64,000 nt of DNA from Cyanophora paradoxa (taxonomy: Eukaryota; Glaucocystophyceae; Cyanophorales; Cyanophoraceae), in assembly GCA_004431415.1 (NCBI GenBank), contig QPMI01000445.1:208576-272575 (forward strand), given 5' to 3'. The notes beneath the pieces are model-generated. The model saw only the letters and a list, made by a program, of their open reading frames with translations. It was not told the DNA's origin and did no database searches. Positions 45,301 to 60,300 of the stretch are shown here, in pieces. Position 1 is the first letter of the stretch. Every line of letters begins with the position of its first letter. A program made the position numbers and the translations under genes.

Positions 45301-48300
45301 CCCGTCTGGTCGTCGAGCAACTTCATGGTTTCGGGCACGCCCGTAGTCAAGTCAGGGGTGGCCTGACGGTCTCTCTCAGAACCTCAGCTGGGGTAGTCAA
45401 TGGAATATACACGGTGCGTGCCTGCACGACCATAAAGATGCACCAAAACTCTGATAATCGCGCGTCCCCGGCGCTCTGACAGATTTTCTGGTCAAGCATT
45501 GTTGTGGATGAGGTCATCGAGGGACGCAAGTCAATGATCCCAGAAACGACGATTAGCATCGTGCGCGACTTAAATTCGATCATGAAGCAGGAAGCCTCTC
45601 CAGGGTTCAACTCAGATTGGTCGCGCCTCCCGCAGATTGATGTTACGCTCTCTTGCGCCGGCAAGACGGATCCCACGCTGAGAATCCTGTTCGGGACGGT
45701 TGTGAGCTGCGTCGTCCCGAAGACAGCAACGTCCGCAGACCTGGAGGCAAACGACATCGCCACCCCAGTGGTCAGCGCTTCGCACGCAACCGTGACGGAC
45801 TTTACTTCAACTCTGCCGAACCAGTTCTCGTTCACGTACGCATGCACTCATCGTCCACATTGCTGTCGGTGCAGGCTTGATTTGACCTCTTCGCCCAGGT
45901 ACACGGTCCTGGATCCCCCTGCCAGTGGCGCCGATTCGCTCTTGCTCTACTGGGGCAGCGGCGTGACTGCAGGCCAGCTGCTTGCCGAGCTCCGGAACGT
46001 CAGCTTCATCAGCGCAGAGCTTGTCACCGATCGCCAGCGCGTGCGACAGGGCGTGAGCGTCGTAGGGAACATCCGCCGCATCCCGCCGTCGGCGCCGCTT
46101 CTGCTGAGCGACTTCACCAACCTCGCGTTTTCCGGCGCCTACGCAGTAATCAACTACACTACCTACATTGCGAGCAACGCAACAGGCAATGTGAACTTCA
46201 CCGCCCGAGCTACAATTACCGGCGAGGGCGAAAACTTTTCGGTGGATTACTCCTCTAACGTAATCGGCGGCGGAGGCGCCGTTCCGGCACGCCACCCCTC
46301 GATGTCGTCGGTCCGCATGCGCACTTCAACTTCGAAGCAAAATGAAGCGCGCTGAACTCGTTGATGATGCCTTCCCCGCAGATGTGCGTGCAACTACGCC
46401 TATCACGTGCGACAAGACGCGCGTGGGGCTCAACAGCATCATCACTTGCGAGGTCTTCAAGTCGGACAGCTCTCCTCCGTTGCAGCGCACCGACTTTTTG
46501 GTGCGTTGAAAAAACCCTAGGCCTGATCTATAATGATCTGTAATTTTAAAAAATAAATCTAATCTCGAATACGACAGGACCCCTACTTCAATCGGCTCTC
46601 GGAGTCGACAAATGTGACAGATTACGGGCTCGTTTTCCCGTACCAGCCAACTGTGGTCAACGGGTGCGCACCGTGCTTGAGCTCTGCGATCGAGTTGAGA
46701 ATGAGCCGGCGCATTCGATTTTGGCAGACCTGCATTCGAGTTCCGCCTTCGCTGGGCCCCCGAACTCGTGGCGGGGACTGCAGGAGCCACACCTCTGTTC
46801 GTGATTTCTGCCAGTGTGCAGTGCAGCAACTCGAGGCGCAACCCGGCAGCGCTGGGTGAGCGGTCAATGATATAGTGACTTTAAAGTAATTTCGCCCCTA
46901 TGCGTGCACTTTTCAAACCGTCCGCTGCGGTCCGCAGCCACGTGCCAAGTTTCGCCTGTTGCAAACAGCGCCCCCTGCAAGTGACGGACCTCCGCCTGAC
47001 AGCAAGCAACCCCAGCCTGCTCCGGTCCGAGACTCCGATTTCGATCCAGGGCACCGACGGCGCCATCCTTTTATCCGCAACTGCTCTGATGGCAACGCCG
47101 ACGACGGGCATGCTGGCGCAGTGGTCTGAAGAAGCAAGCACTTTAATACGTATAATCCTTTGCTGTCATATGTACAGTAATATTGAACCTCGTGCGTAGC
47201 TCGGGAACGGAACCCTCACGAGCTTGCCAGTGACGATCGTCGATGCTGTGCTGAACTGCGTACCGCGAACGATCCCCGGCCGCCTCGTGCCCTGCAATGT
47301 CACGCGAGCCGGTAACTCCCCGGCCCTGCAGCTGAGCGACTTCTTCCGCGCGGTCTATGTCATCGGACGCGGCAGTCCTTCGTGAACGCCCTGCAGACGA
47401 CCTCTGGTGTGGACGGATTCACATTCCGAGTTCCCGTCCCGTCCGCCTCGCAGCTCGCCTCACTGAATGCCCTGGGCAACGCCACCTTTGCCAACGTCTC
47501 TGTCGTATTTAACGGCGATGTCCTGGGCAAGTATGCCTCCCGGGCGAGCCTCATACACTTCATCTCCGCAACGTTCAGCTGCAACCGGACCCGCGCGCGG
47601 CGATTCTCGATCGTGCCCTGCCGTGTCACCCCACGCCTTGGGCCGATGGACCCCTCGGACGTCGCCCTGCCCACGTCAAACAACACTCAGGTCCTGAAAG
47701 GCCTGTCGGTCGGTCCTCCATCGGAGCCTGGCATCGTGCGCCGTCTTTAATTTTGCAACAGCAATTTCTTTATTTTTTGCCATACTTACACTCGCTATCG
47801 CTCGAAGATTATTGCCGAGGTCAACGCAACCACACTTGTCACGAACGGTCCTATCAACGCCCTGTACCAAGAGATCGTCGGGGGTGGTCTTATCGGCCGC
47901 GCGAACTTGACGGTCATCGACGCTGCCGCCCGCTGCAACTTGACGCGCATCGCCGTTGGCGCCGCTGTCGAGTGCTTGGCGGAGGGCGTCGCGGGCTCCC
48001 CACCGATTCTGATTTCAGACCTCGATTTTTCGGGGGCGTCCGTTCCCGGCGGAGCCATCCAGACCGGAGTACCTTTCGTGAAAAGTGGCAACCCGACGCT
48101 CATTGCTGTCGGCGTGCGGGCGGAGAGCGCCGTCCCAGTCGCATTCAAATGGTCGCAGTCGATCGGAGGCGGGGACCTGGTCCAGCATCTTGTGGACGTG
48201 GTGCGGGCCGTCCTGCACTGCCCAGAGCGTGTGCGCGAGAACATCGATGTACTGTGCACCTTGGGGCGTATGGCCGGCGCCCCCCCGCTTCTGACGACGG

Positions 48301-51300
48301 ACTTTCTGCCCGACGCTGCACTGCCGGAGGACTCGGCCACCGTGCTGCAGCCGCAACCGCATGTCCAGCAGCTTGGAAACGTCTCTCTCAGCATTCAGCC
48401 TGCGGGCCTCCGGCTGGGTGGAATCGCCATCTCGGTCCACTACAACTCGAGTCTGCATCCCGCATCGCCCCACGTCGACCAGTCACCCTCGACGGTCTTC
48501 CTAATTGCCGCCGTCCTTTCCACAAACGTGACCCGCGTGACCGTCGGTGCCCCTGTCGGCGTCACTCTTGCCCGGAAGAATGGTTCAGAGCCTCTCCTTC
48601 CCACCGATTTCGAGGGGATCTGGTTCCAGAACCCAGGCTCTGGGGGCAGCGTCTCCCCGACCTCGGCCCTCGTCCCAGTCGAAACGACCAGCGAATTCCT
48701 GAAGTTCCTTGTGAGACCGACCATGCCCGGCGAGCCGGTGCGCCTGTGGGCAAACTATAGCAGCATCGTTGGTGGCGGCCTTGTGAACGACGTAAACGTC
48801 ATCGTGCTGGAGGCAACGGTTTCCTGCTCGCCCATCCGCGTCGTCATCGGCGCAGTCATTACATGCCTCGTCTCGCGCACGGAGTCATCACCGGCCCTCC
48901 TGGCGTCCGACCTGACTGTTTCCGTGTCACCACCGAGTGCGGGCAATGCCAGCGGGCTTATCGCAGTCACGGGGAAGCCGCATCAGTGGGAGTTCACCTT
49001 TGTACCCAGCCAGCCTGTACTGGGCAGCATCAACGTGCGCTACGCGCCGCTTGTGGATCCTTCTACGCAGCACATCAACGGAAGCCCCGTACGGTTCACT
49101 TCCCTAAACGCGACTCTGCGGTGCAGCCCGCTGCGCCGCCACGTGGGCGCCGAATCCTGGTGCAACGTCACGAAGGCCCCGACCGGTGGCGACCTGTTCC
49201 CTTCCGACTTCGTCATTCGTTCCTCTCCAGCGGGTACCGGCGGCGCGATTGGGCCCCTTCCAACCATCAACGGATCCCTGCAATTTAACTTCACAGCGAC
49301 AACGCCCACAGGGCCTAACGGAGAGCGCGTTGAGGTAATCGCAACTCGCGCCTGCTTTTTGTCATGGCGGCACTCATGATCGCGCCCTCGCAATTGCAGA
49401 TTCAGTGGCACTCATCGTTGACGGGCGGACTGCCGAACCCGAGTGTGAACGCTGTGCTAGCCAACGTCGTCGTTGTTATTAACGCGACCCTGCGCTGCCC
49501 ACCCCGTGTTGCCTCGCGTCCAATTTCTCATGTGTGCTTGTTTCGCCAACGGGCTCAGCTCCGCTCCTTCCAAGTGACTTTGCGGACCTTGGACGCCTCT
49601 CGCCTGCGGATCCGGACACTGAGGGCTCCGGAACACCAGTTGCCACAAGCATGAATGAAGTGTTTATCTCGCACCAGCTGCTAGTGGGCTCGGCGACCGT
49701 TCCGGCCATCGGCGTGCTTTCGCTGCAGCTTTTCGAAGTGGGCGAGGTGTGGCTTCGTCCGCAGTGGAGTCTGCTGGTTGGGAATGGCTTCGTGCGCCCA
49801 GCTCCGGTCGACGTGATCGGCGCCCGTCTTTCGTGCCCATCGCGCAGCATTTTCGTGCTCACCTCCGTGCGGTGCGTTGTGACCCGGCTCACGGGCTCGT
49901 CGGAAGCGGTGCTGTCGGACCTCGACCCTGCAGCGTTCATCCTCCCCACCATTCCGGCCGGCCAAATTCCCTACGCGGAGCCCTCCGCTGTGCAAGCCCT
50001 TAACGCGAACGGCACGGGCATCTACGTTGACGTCAAGGGCTTCGGATCACTGATGACCTCGCTGACCAGGGAGACAACTTGAAGATCTTTGTGCGCTACG
50101 CGCTTCGGAATAGCGTCCTCGATGCACCGACACCCTTCGTGACGGACGCGCCCCAGCCGCTCCAGGCAAGCACTCACGCCCTTTTCTGCATTTGGCCTTC
50201 AATTTCTCATTTATCCATGCGCATACGTAGGTTCAAGGCTCAATGACCATCATTTCGTCCTATGTTCTGGACAACGGTGCCCGCAGCCCTCGCAATTCGA
50301 ATTCACCCACTTGCGCTTTGCAGAGTGCTAAATGTGTTATCAGGCATTCAAGTAGCCGTGACGTTTAATTATCCAGCACGCCGCGAGCCCGAGAGACTGC
50401 CAGCGACCTTCTATCTGACCGATGAGTCGGCCGCCAAGCTCGGAACCGGCGAGTCATTTCTTCTCTTGCAATTGCAGCTTCATATTCCATCATACGCGTA
50501 TTTCTGAACGCGCTCGCTCAGGGGCGACCGCTTTCTGGTCCGGCCAGGACACTATTGTGTTTTCCATCATGCCGGACTCGACCGTTGTCATTGGCGACCT
50601 TCTCTTCTTCCGCATTCCGATCTACCGGGGCGACACTGCCACTGACGAGCGCTTCAGAGGCTTCTTCATCGTGCGCATTTCGAGCTCTGGAATTGCTTGC
50701 GCTCATTGCTTCCCAGGTCTCTGTTGGCGACAATTTTGCTCCCGTCATCTCAGCCACGTTCCCCGAAATCGTAGCGGTCTGCCGTAGGGCCCGCATTGTC
50801 GCCTTCCCGATCTCTGGAACGGGTCGCCGGCCTCTGACCTACTACTGGTCGTGCGTCGACGAGGCCACATGCAGCTCGCTGGCAGAGCGTTCCGTGACCG
50901 TCAACACTACGCACAACGACACTTTGATTGTACCGGACGACGTTCCGCACACGCGTGACTACAGGCTCTCGGTGTACGCCCGGAACTACCTCGGCGCGAA
51001 GTCCAACACCGTCCAGGTCAAATTATACAAGTCCGGACTATTCGTGCGCCACTGAGCTGGTGTACCAGTACTAAATTCAAAGCGTTAGCTTCTTGCTCAA
51101 TAAGTCACGCAACATTGCAGCCGCCGTTCCTGGAGGTCGACGGAGGCACGACCGTTTACTCGAAGGCATCGACCCTAACCACCATTAAGGTCGTAGTACA
51201 GGTTCGCCTAACAATTCATTCCAATTCCGGATCCTGTGCACCGTTCCGTGAATTCAAATCTCGCAGCGGACAACTTGCAACAAGGAACTCGACGACCCTG

Positions 51301-54300
51301 AAGCATGTAAGGCCCTCGCGCTCTTTCGTTAACGTGTTCTTTCTTTGCGGAGAAATATTTACGGTGTGCTGCGGCGCAGTTGTCATCCTCCGTGGCTTCC
51401 AGTGGCTCCGCGCATCGGACATGGAGGCGCAATGGCACCTGCCTGACTCCGCACTGGAGTTCTTGCCCAGCACTGTCGAGCTGGACAATCCGACGCTGCT
51501 TATCGTGCGAACCGTTTGTATCGGCGTACTGATATTTACAAATGCTTTTTGAAATTAACTCATCATCATCGCACTGCAGCCGAAAAATACGCTGCAGCCC
51601 AACAGCCAGTTCACGATGACAATGACAGCCCGCGATCTGCAGCAGCCCGACACGCCATCGGTGAACTCGCTTGACGTCGTGAATTTAGCCGAGTTCTGAT
51701 GCGCGTGCTACGAATGACTCAGGCATTTATCAATGTGACGCTTGTGATATTGAGCGAAGACCTGGATGCTCGGATTGCTGGCGGGAATCGCGTCGTCTCG
51801 CCCACCCGCACCTTCATTTTGGACGCAAGCCTGAGCCGAGATCCGGACTACACGGCGTCCGCAGACGAGGGAGGCATCGCGCTCGTCAGCAGCGTTTTCA
51901 AGTATCGGTGGGAGTTCCAAAAGGTCGCCACGGATGCAGCAGCCGCGGCGGCCGCCTCGGTCGAGGGCAGCCCCGATGAGCTCATGGCGACAATTGAGGC
52001 GGCACAGCCAACTCTCACAGTCGATCCGAAAGAGCTGGGCCTCGAGGCAGGCACCGCGTACTCCGTTACATTGAGCCTCTTCTCCGCGCGCTTCCGCGTG
52101 GGCGTGCCCGAGGGCAACGCGACGGACAGCACCTCCGTGATCATTACGCTTGCTCAGGAAAGCGTTCCTGTCGTCTTCATCACGGTGCGCTCGAGACCGC
52201 GGATCGCGTTTAAATTTATCGTTTTGCCAGCTGAACATCGATATCTGCAGTCAACGTTCCCCGCTGACCCGACCTACGCAATCGAGGAGCTCGGCATTTG
52301 GGTGCGCTTTAAATTCTGAGCTCGGAACTTACATTAAGAGCGCGCGCATTGCTCGAAGCCCTCAACTGCGGACGCAGATCCGATGCGAGGCCTCCAGCCG
52401 GATAGGCCCGAGAGCTCTGCGGACGACCTCGTCTTCGTTTGGTCGAGCGCCGACGGAGACGAAACGATCGCCAATATCTCCAGGTACGTCCGGAGAAGTC
52501 GTACGCGTAAAGAAAACAACCCAGAATATTAAATTGAAGTATTTCTGCGCAGCCTTGCCGTCCGAACTTCGGCGAACTCTTCCACTCTCATTATAAACAA
52601 GAAACTTTCTTCAGCGTCTTTCATCTCGCTTGATCGGCTATACCGGTGCACATCTTCTAATTCTGGTAGCTTACTCCGAGCTTATGTCTTACACTTCACT
52701 ATCGATATCAGAATTCGGTGCAGCGCGTACGCCAAGGACCAGGGTCCTACGCGGAGCGGTGCACGGCTTGCATTGAATTTATGATTAGCAACTTCGACGT
52801 CGCTGTCTCTAAACTGCCAACGCTTCTGCGCAGCCTCACAAGATACGTCGATTCGCGTCATCTCGGGACCAATCCCGGGCGAATGCACAGTCAACCCCCC
52901 GGTAGGCATCGCTCTCCAGACGCAGGTGCGAGATCGGACGCTCGTTTAAATTTTGCAAACGCATCGAGATCCGTTGACGTCAATCGCACCTTTTGGCAGT
53001 TCGTTGTCACGTGCACGAATTGGATATCCCAGTATACATCGGACCCGTTGCTGTACAAATTGCAGGTCTGCGACTGAATTTCTGCACTCTGTCTGGCCTT
53101 GGGTAGAAAACAAAGCGCCTTGATGACTGATCATGAGCTTTCAGATTATTCCCCCCGCGAGCCGCCCCGGCGTTTTCGTGACACAAAGCCAGCCAAACTC
53201 CGCCCCGGTCGTGCGCGCCGTGCTGCCTCGCGGAGAGGGCGAAGACCGCACAGTTCGCATGGTGATTATCGTGAAAGACATCTACAACGCTTCTACGGGT
53301 AGAATACACCAATCCCGCTCCGATTTCGATCACATTCTCACACCCTTGCTGCAGAGTATTACTTGAACGCGACGTCCGATCTGGAGCAGAGCGTGAGGGG
53401 CTGGACCCGGTCCAGCTGAAATCCTCCGTGCTCGACATCCTGGGCATCGGCTCGAGGTCCATCGCCGTCACCGACAGCGACGGCGACCTGGAGGCATCTC
53501 TCGCCGCCATCGGAAACACCGCGGTCACGATTTCCGGTGCGCACTTGAAAGCATGAGAATCGAAGCTGCGGCTGCTGGCCAGGGGTCTCGAATGGAGTTT
53601 GATTTCGCGCAGACATTTTGGACAGTTACATCGGGCCGGCACAGACACCGCTTATCGAACGGTGTCGCACCTGGATCGGGACCCCGACTCTACGAAGTCG
53701 CACGTTTTGCGGACAGCGATTTCTTTGATAATACTTTCAGCCACTAATAATCGATTGCAGAAAATAGAAGAGACTCTGGCACCGATGCTCAAGGTTATTA
53801 GCTGTGCGCCAGTTCATTGCTCTGTGCGTGGGTTGCCGAACCTGCAGCTGATCATGGGCTGCACCGTGGCACCTGCAGCTGTCGGGCGAACAACCGCTCC
53901 TCCAAGTTTCAGCTCGTCCAGGCCGTCTCGGTCAGCACCGCGCTGACGCGCGTCGTCACACACGGTTCGTCTTCACTGAACGTGACGTCGACACGGCCGC
54001 TTTGGGCACCGTCTCATTTTTCCAACTTCCAGCACTGGTTCGTCGGAGCTCCAGACCGGCTGGCTGATGCGATGCACTCTTTGTACAGCGCTTTAAATCC
54101 TTGTGACGATTCCGCTGATGTCAACGAGCTCCTCATTGCTGGAGCCGGTGCGTGAAGTGAAGGCGAGAATCGCTATCAATACCCGCTAGCGCTTTGTGTG
54201 CTCATGCGAGAGCTGTGCAGACACCTTCGTTGGCTCTTCGTGGTGGCTTGCTGAGAATGCAAACGGAACTGACACATCCCAGTTCGCCGACTCCGTCATG

Positions 54301-57300
54301 CGCATGTTCAAGACCTTCGCGTCGAAGGCGGTCCGCTGCGGCGTGTGCGGCGCGAGCCCGTCCGTCAGCTCGGGCCTCCGCGTCGCCATCTTCACCGGCC
54401 AAGTTTGTCACAACCAAGAGGGCCAGGGCGACTTCAATGTCGGCGGATCCCGCAATGAGACCGCCGGTTTGGTCGTGCCTCCTGAGCTCCAAAAGCTCTC
54501 GAGATCTCTGAACGGCACCGATGGTACGCAACTGACCGTGTACGTCTACCCACGCGGACCATACCCGGAGGCCACGGAGGGCACTCTCAACGGCACAAAC
54601 TCCGTCGTAAAGTAGTGCGCCGGCGCCGCATGCAAAGTCAAGTGGAAGGCACGCTCTAAGCGCTACGCGTTTACCGCGCAGCAATGTCTCAAGCTATGTG
54701 ATGGAGGTGGATGTTGTAGGGCTCGAAGTGTCCAACCTTTCCGAGCCTATCACGGTGTGATGATTTTATATCATTAAAAAGCGAACTAGATCTAGATTAC
54801 GGTCCTTTGATTTGCGAACCATTTGTGATCTTGAGCGCAGTTCCAAATCCCTCTGCGGATGCCAAATGGAGAGCTCATCAACCCCAACCAAAAGCTAGAT
54901 CTAATATATTACGACAAGATCAACAAAATCTGGATCAGCTGGTAACTGTCGCCTGCTTTGCTTTCGCAATATGCAGCAAGCACAGTTCTAATGCCTTCTG
55001 TCCGCACAGCGGAAATGTCACCATGATCCTCGACATGGCGGTCATCACCGCCGTTGCCTCATGCAATCATCTCACGCCTTTCGCAAGTGCGACATTCCCT
55101 CATAAGCATGGGTTTATATTATAATTACCGACGAGCTGACAATCGACACCGCAGTTGGCATTGGGGAGGTGATCACGCAGGCAGTGCAAGAGTCTCCTCC
55201 AGGCGCAGCTCTGCCGCCGACGGGTGCAGCCGCGCAAGGTTCCTACTTCAACTGGCAGACAACGGAGCCAGAAGGCTCGGGCGTGCATCCAGCAGCTGTG
55301 GCAGTCCCGGTGGTGGTGGGAAGCATTACGATTGCACTCCTTGCCGCGGCAATCATCTACACAAGAAACATGGGACGGGCAACTACTTTGTCCCAGAAGC
55401 CCCTCGGTCCTGCGGGGCGGGTTGAAGTTGTTACGATCGGCCCGTCGCAGCCATCGACTGATCGGCCTGTGTCTATGTCGGCCGGGGCCGCCCGCAAGTC
55501 GACGGCGCCCACGAACCTGCAGCTGGTGGATGTCGCGTCCGGCATGTTCGGCGGCACGACGGGCACGCTCTCGTGGTCGCTGCCGACGACGGGCCCGCCG
55601 CTTGCGCACCGTGTGCTGCGCGACGGCGTTGAGATTGCGAGGGTGCCGGGGACGCAAACGTCGGTGGAGGTGCCGGACCTTGCGAGGGGCTTGGTGTCGA
55701 CATTTGTCGTGGTGGCAGTGGACGGCGCCAGCGGAGCCGAGTCGAAGCCGCTCATCGCTGGCATCGCCCGGGACCCGAACAGTGGCATCACCCTCAAAGC
55801 GGTGCCTACCGCGTCGAACGGCTCGTCAGCGCAGCTCTCGTGGAACACGCCTGCTGCGTCTGATACAGTGACTCTCTACAAGCTGCTGGTGAACGGCCAG
55901 GTCGTCGCGACGCTGCCGCCGTCGGGAATCGCGATGAACGGTTTCGAGGCAAAGAGCCTGCCGTCGGGTGCGGTGGCGGAGGTGGTGGCGGTGTTCGCGT
56001 CAGGCGCCACGCTGTCGAGCACGCCTGTGCCGATCTCGGCGGGAGGCGGCGGCAGCGGGTTTGGCGTTGCAATTGGGGCCGCCCGCAAGTCGACGGCGCC
56101 CACGAACCTGCAGCTGGTGGATGTCGCGTCCGGCATGTTCGGCGGCACGACGGGCACGCTCTCGTGGTCGCTGCCGACGACGGGCCCGCCGCTTGCGCAC
56201 CGTGTGCTGCGCGACGGCGTTGAGATTGCGAGGGTGCCGGGGACGCAAACGTCGGTGGAGGTGCCGGACCTTGCGAGGGGCTTGGTGTCGACATTTGTCG
56301 TGGTGGCAGTGGACGGCGCCAGCGGAGCCGAGTCGAAGCCGCTCATCGCTGGCATCGCCCGGGACCCGAACAGTGGCATCACCCTCAAGGCGGTGCCTAC
56401 CGCGTCGAACGGCTCGTCAGCGCAGCTCTCGTGGAACACGCCTGCTGCGTCTGATACAGTGACTCTCTACAAGCTGCTGGTGAACGGCCAGGTCGTCGCG
56501 ACGCTGCCGCCGTCGGGAATCGCAATGAACGGTTTCGAGGCAAAGAGCCTGCCGTCGGGTGCGGTGGCGGAGGTGGTGGCGGTGTTCGCGTCAGGCGCCA
56601 CGCTGTCGAGCACGCCTGTGCCGATCTCGGCGGGAGGCGGCGGCAGCGGGTTTGGCGTTCGGGCCGCCCGCAAGTCGACGGCGCCCACGAACCTGCAGCT
56701 GGTGGATGTCGCGTCCGGCATGTTCGGCGGCACGACGGGCACGCTCTCGTGGTCGCTGCCGACGACGGGCCCGCCGCTTGCGCACCGTGTGCTGCGCGAC
56801 GGCGTTGAGATTGCGAGGGTGCCGGGGACGCAAACGTCGGTGGAGGTGCCGGACCTTGCGAGGGGCTTGGTGTCGTTGTCGTCGGTGGCAGTGGACGGCG
56901 CCAGCGGAGCCGAGTCGAAGCCGCTCATCGCTGGCATCGCCCGGGACCCGAACAGTGGCATCACCCTCAAAGCGGTGCCTACCGCGTCGAACGGCTCGTC
57001 AGCGCAGCTCTCGTGGAACACGCCTGCTGCGTCTGATACAGTGACTCTCTACAAGCTGCTGGTGAACGGCCAGGTCGTCGCGACGCTGCCGCCGTCGGGA
57101 ATCGCGATGAACGGTTTCGAGGCAAAGAGCCTGCCGTCGGGTGCGGTGGCGGAGGTGGTGGCGGTGTTCGCGTCAGGCGCCACGCTGTCGAGCACGCCTG
57201 TGCCGATCTCGGCGGGAGGAGGCGGCGGCAGCGGGTTTGGCGTTGGGGCCGCCGCAAGTCGACGGCGCCCACGAACCTGCAGCTGGTGGATGTCGCGTCC

Positions 57301-60300
57301 GGCATGTTCGGCGGCACGACGGGCACGCTCTCGTGGTCGCTGCCGACGACGGGCCCGCCGCTTGCGCACCGTGTGCTGCGCGACGGCGTTGAGATTGCGA
57401 GGGTGCCGGGGACGCAAACGTCGGTGGAGGTGCCGGACCTTGCGAGGGGCTTGGTGTCGACATTTGTCGTGGTGGCAGTGGACGGCGCCAGCGGAGCCGA
57501 GTCGAAGCCGCTCATCGCTGGCATCGCCCGGGACCCGAACAGTGGCATCACCCTTAAGGCGGTGCCTACCGCGTCGAACGGCTCGTCAGCGCAGCTCTCG
57601 TGGAACACGCCTGCTGCGTCTGATACAGTGACTCTCTACAAGCTGCTGGTGAACGGCCAGGTCGTCGCGACGCTGCCGCCGTCGGGAATCGCGATGAACG
57701 GTTTCGAGGCAAAGAGCCTGCCGTCGGGTGCGGTGGCGGAGGTGGTGGCGGTGTTCGCGTCAGGCGCCACGCTGTCGAGCACGCCTGTGCCGATCTCGGC
57801 GGGAGGCGGCGGCAGCGGGTTTGGCGTTGCAATTGGGGCCGCCCGCAAGTCGACGGCGCCCACGAACCTGCAGCTGGTGGATGTCGCGTCCGGCATGTTC
57901 GGCGGCACGACGGGCACGCTCTCGTGGTCGCTGCCGACGACGGGCCCGCCGCTTGCGCACCGTGTGCTGCGCGACGGCGTTGAGATTGCGAGGGTGCCGG
58001 GGACGCAAACGTCGGTGGAGGTGCCGGACCTTGCGAGGGGCTTGGTGTCGACATTTGTCGTGGTGGCAGTGGACGGCGCCAGTGGAGCCGAGTCGAAGCC
58101 GCTCATTGCTGGCATCGCCCGGGACCCGAACAGTGGCATCACCCTCAAAGCGGTGCCTACCGCGTCGAACGGCTCGTCAGCGCAGCTCTCGTGGAACACG
58201 CCTGCTGCGTCTGATACAGTGACTCTCTACAAGCTGCTGGTGAACGGCCAGGTCGTCGCGACGCTGCCGCCGTCGGGAATCGCGATGAACGGTTTCGAGG
58301 CAAAGAGCCTGCCGTCGGGTGCGGTGGCGGAGGTGGTGGCGGTGTTCGCGTCAGGCGCCACGCTGTCGAGCACGCCTGTGCCGATCTCGGCGGGAGGCGG
58401 CGGCAGCGGGTTTGGCGTTGGGGCCGCCCGCAAGTCGACGGCGCCCACGAAACCTGCAGCTGGTGGATGTCGCGTCCGGCATGTTCGGCGGCACGACGGG
58501 CACGCTCTCGTGGTCGCTGCCGACGACGGGCCCGCCGCTTGCGCACCGTGTGCTGCGCGACGGCGTTGAGATTGCGAGGGTGCCGGGGACGCAAACGTCG
58601 GTGGAGGTGCCGGACCTTGCGAGGGGCTTGGTGTCGACATTTGTCGTGGTGGCAGTGGACGGCGCCAGCGGAGCCGAGTCGAAGCCGCTCATCGCTGGCA
58701 TCGCCCGGGACCCGAACAGTGGCATCACCCTTAAGGCGGTGCCTACCGCGTCGAACGGCTCGTCAGCGCAGCTCTCGTGGAACACGCCTGCTGCGTCTGA
58801 TACAGTGACTCTCTACAAGCTGCTGGTGAACGGCCAGGTCGTCGCGACGCTGCCGCCGTCGGGAATCGCGATGAACGGTTTCGAGGCAAAGAGCCTGCCG
58901 TCGGGTGCGGTGGCGGAGGTGGTGGCGGTGTTCGCGTCAGGCGCCACGCTGTCGAGCACGCCTGTGCCGATCTCGGCGGGAGGTGGCGGCAGCGGGTTTG
59001 GCGTTGGGGCCGCCCGCAAGTCGACGGCGCCCACGAACCTGCAGCTGGTGGATGTCGCGTCCGGCATGTTCGGCGGCACGACGGCACGCTCTCGTGGTCG
59101 CTGCCGACGACGGGCCCGCCGCTTGCGCACCGTGTGCTGCGCGACGGCGTTGAGATTGCGAGGGTGCCGGGGACGCAAACGTCGGTGGAGGTGCCGGACC
59201 TTGCGAGGGGCTTGGTGTCGACATTTGTCGTGGTGGCAGTGGACGGCGCCAGCGGAGCCGAGTCGAAGCCGCTCATCGCTGGCATCGCCCGGGACCCGAA
59301 CAGTGGCATCACCCTTAAGGCGGTGCCTACCGCGTCGAACGGCTCGTCAGCGCAGCTCTCGTGGAACACGCCTGCTGCGTCTGATACAGTGACTCTCTAC
59401 AAGCTGCTGGTGAACGGCCAGGTCGTCGCGACGCTGCCGCCGTCGGGAATCGCGATGAACGGTTTCGAGGCAAAGAGCCTGCCGTCGGGTGCGGTGGCGG
59501 AGGTGGTGGCGGTGTTCGCGTCAGGCGCCACGCTGTCGAGCACGCCTGTGCCGATCTCGGCGGGAGGCGGCGGCAGCGGGTTTGGCGTTGCAATTGGGGC
59601 CGCCCGCAAGTCGACGGCGCCCACGAACCTGCAGCTGGTGGATGTCGCGTCCGGCATGTTCGGCGGCACGACGGGCACGCTCTCGTGGTCGCTGCCGACG
59701 ACGGGCCCGCCGCTTGCGCACCGTGTGCTGCGCGACGGCGTTGAGATTGCGAGGGTGCCGGGGACGCAAACGTCGGTGGAGGTGCCGGACCTTGCGAGGG
59801 GCTTGGTGTCGACATTTGTCGTGGTGGCAGTGGACGGCGCCAGCGGAGCCGAGTCGAAGCCGCTCATTGCTGGCATCGCCCGGGACCCGAACAGTGGCAT
59901 CACCCTCAAAGCGGTGCCTACCGCGTCGAACGGCTCGTCAGCGCAGCTCTCGTGGAACACGCCTGCTGCGTCTGATACAGTGACTCTCTACAAGCTGCTG
60001 GTGAACGGCCAGGTCGTCGCGACGCTGCCGCCGTCGGGAATCGCGATGAACGGTTTCGAGGCAAAGAGCCTGCCGTCGGGTGCGGTGGCGGAGGTGGTGG
60101 CGGTGTTCGCGTCAGGCGCCACGCTGTCGAGCACGCCTGTGCCGATCTCGGCGGGAGGCGGCGGCAGCGGGTTTGGCGTTGGGGCCGCCCGCAAGTCGAC
60201 GGCGCCCACGAACCTGCAGCTGGTGGATGTCGCGTCCGGCATGTTCGGCGGCACGACGGGCACGCTCTCGTGGTCGCTGCCGACGACGGGCCCGCCGCTT

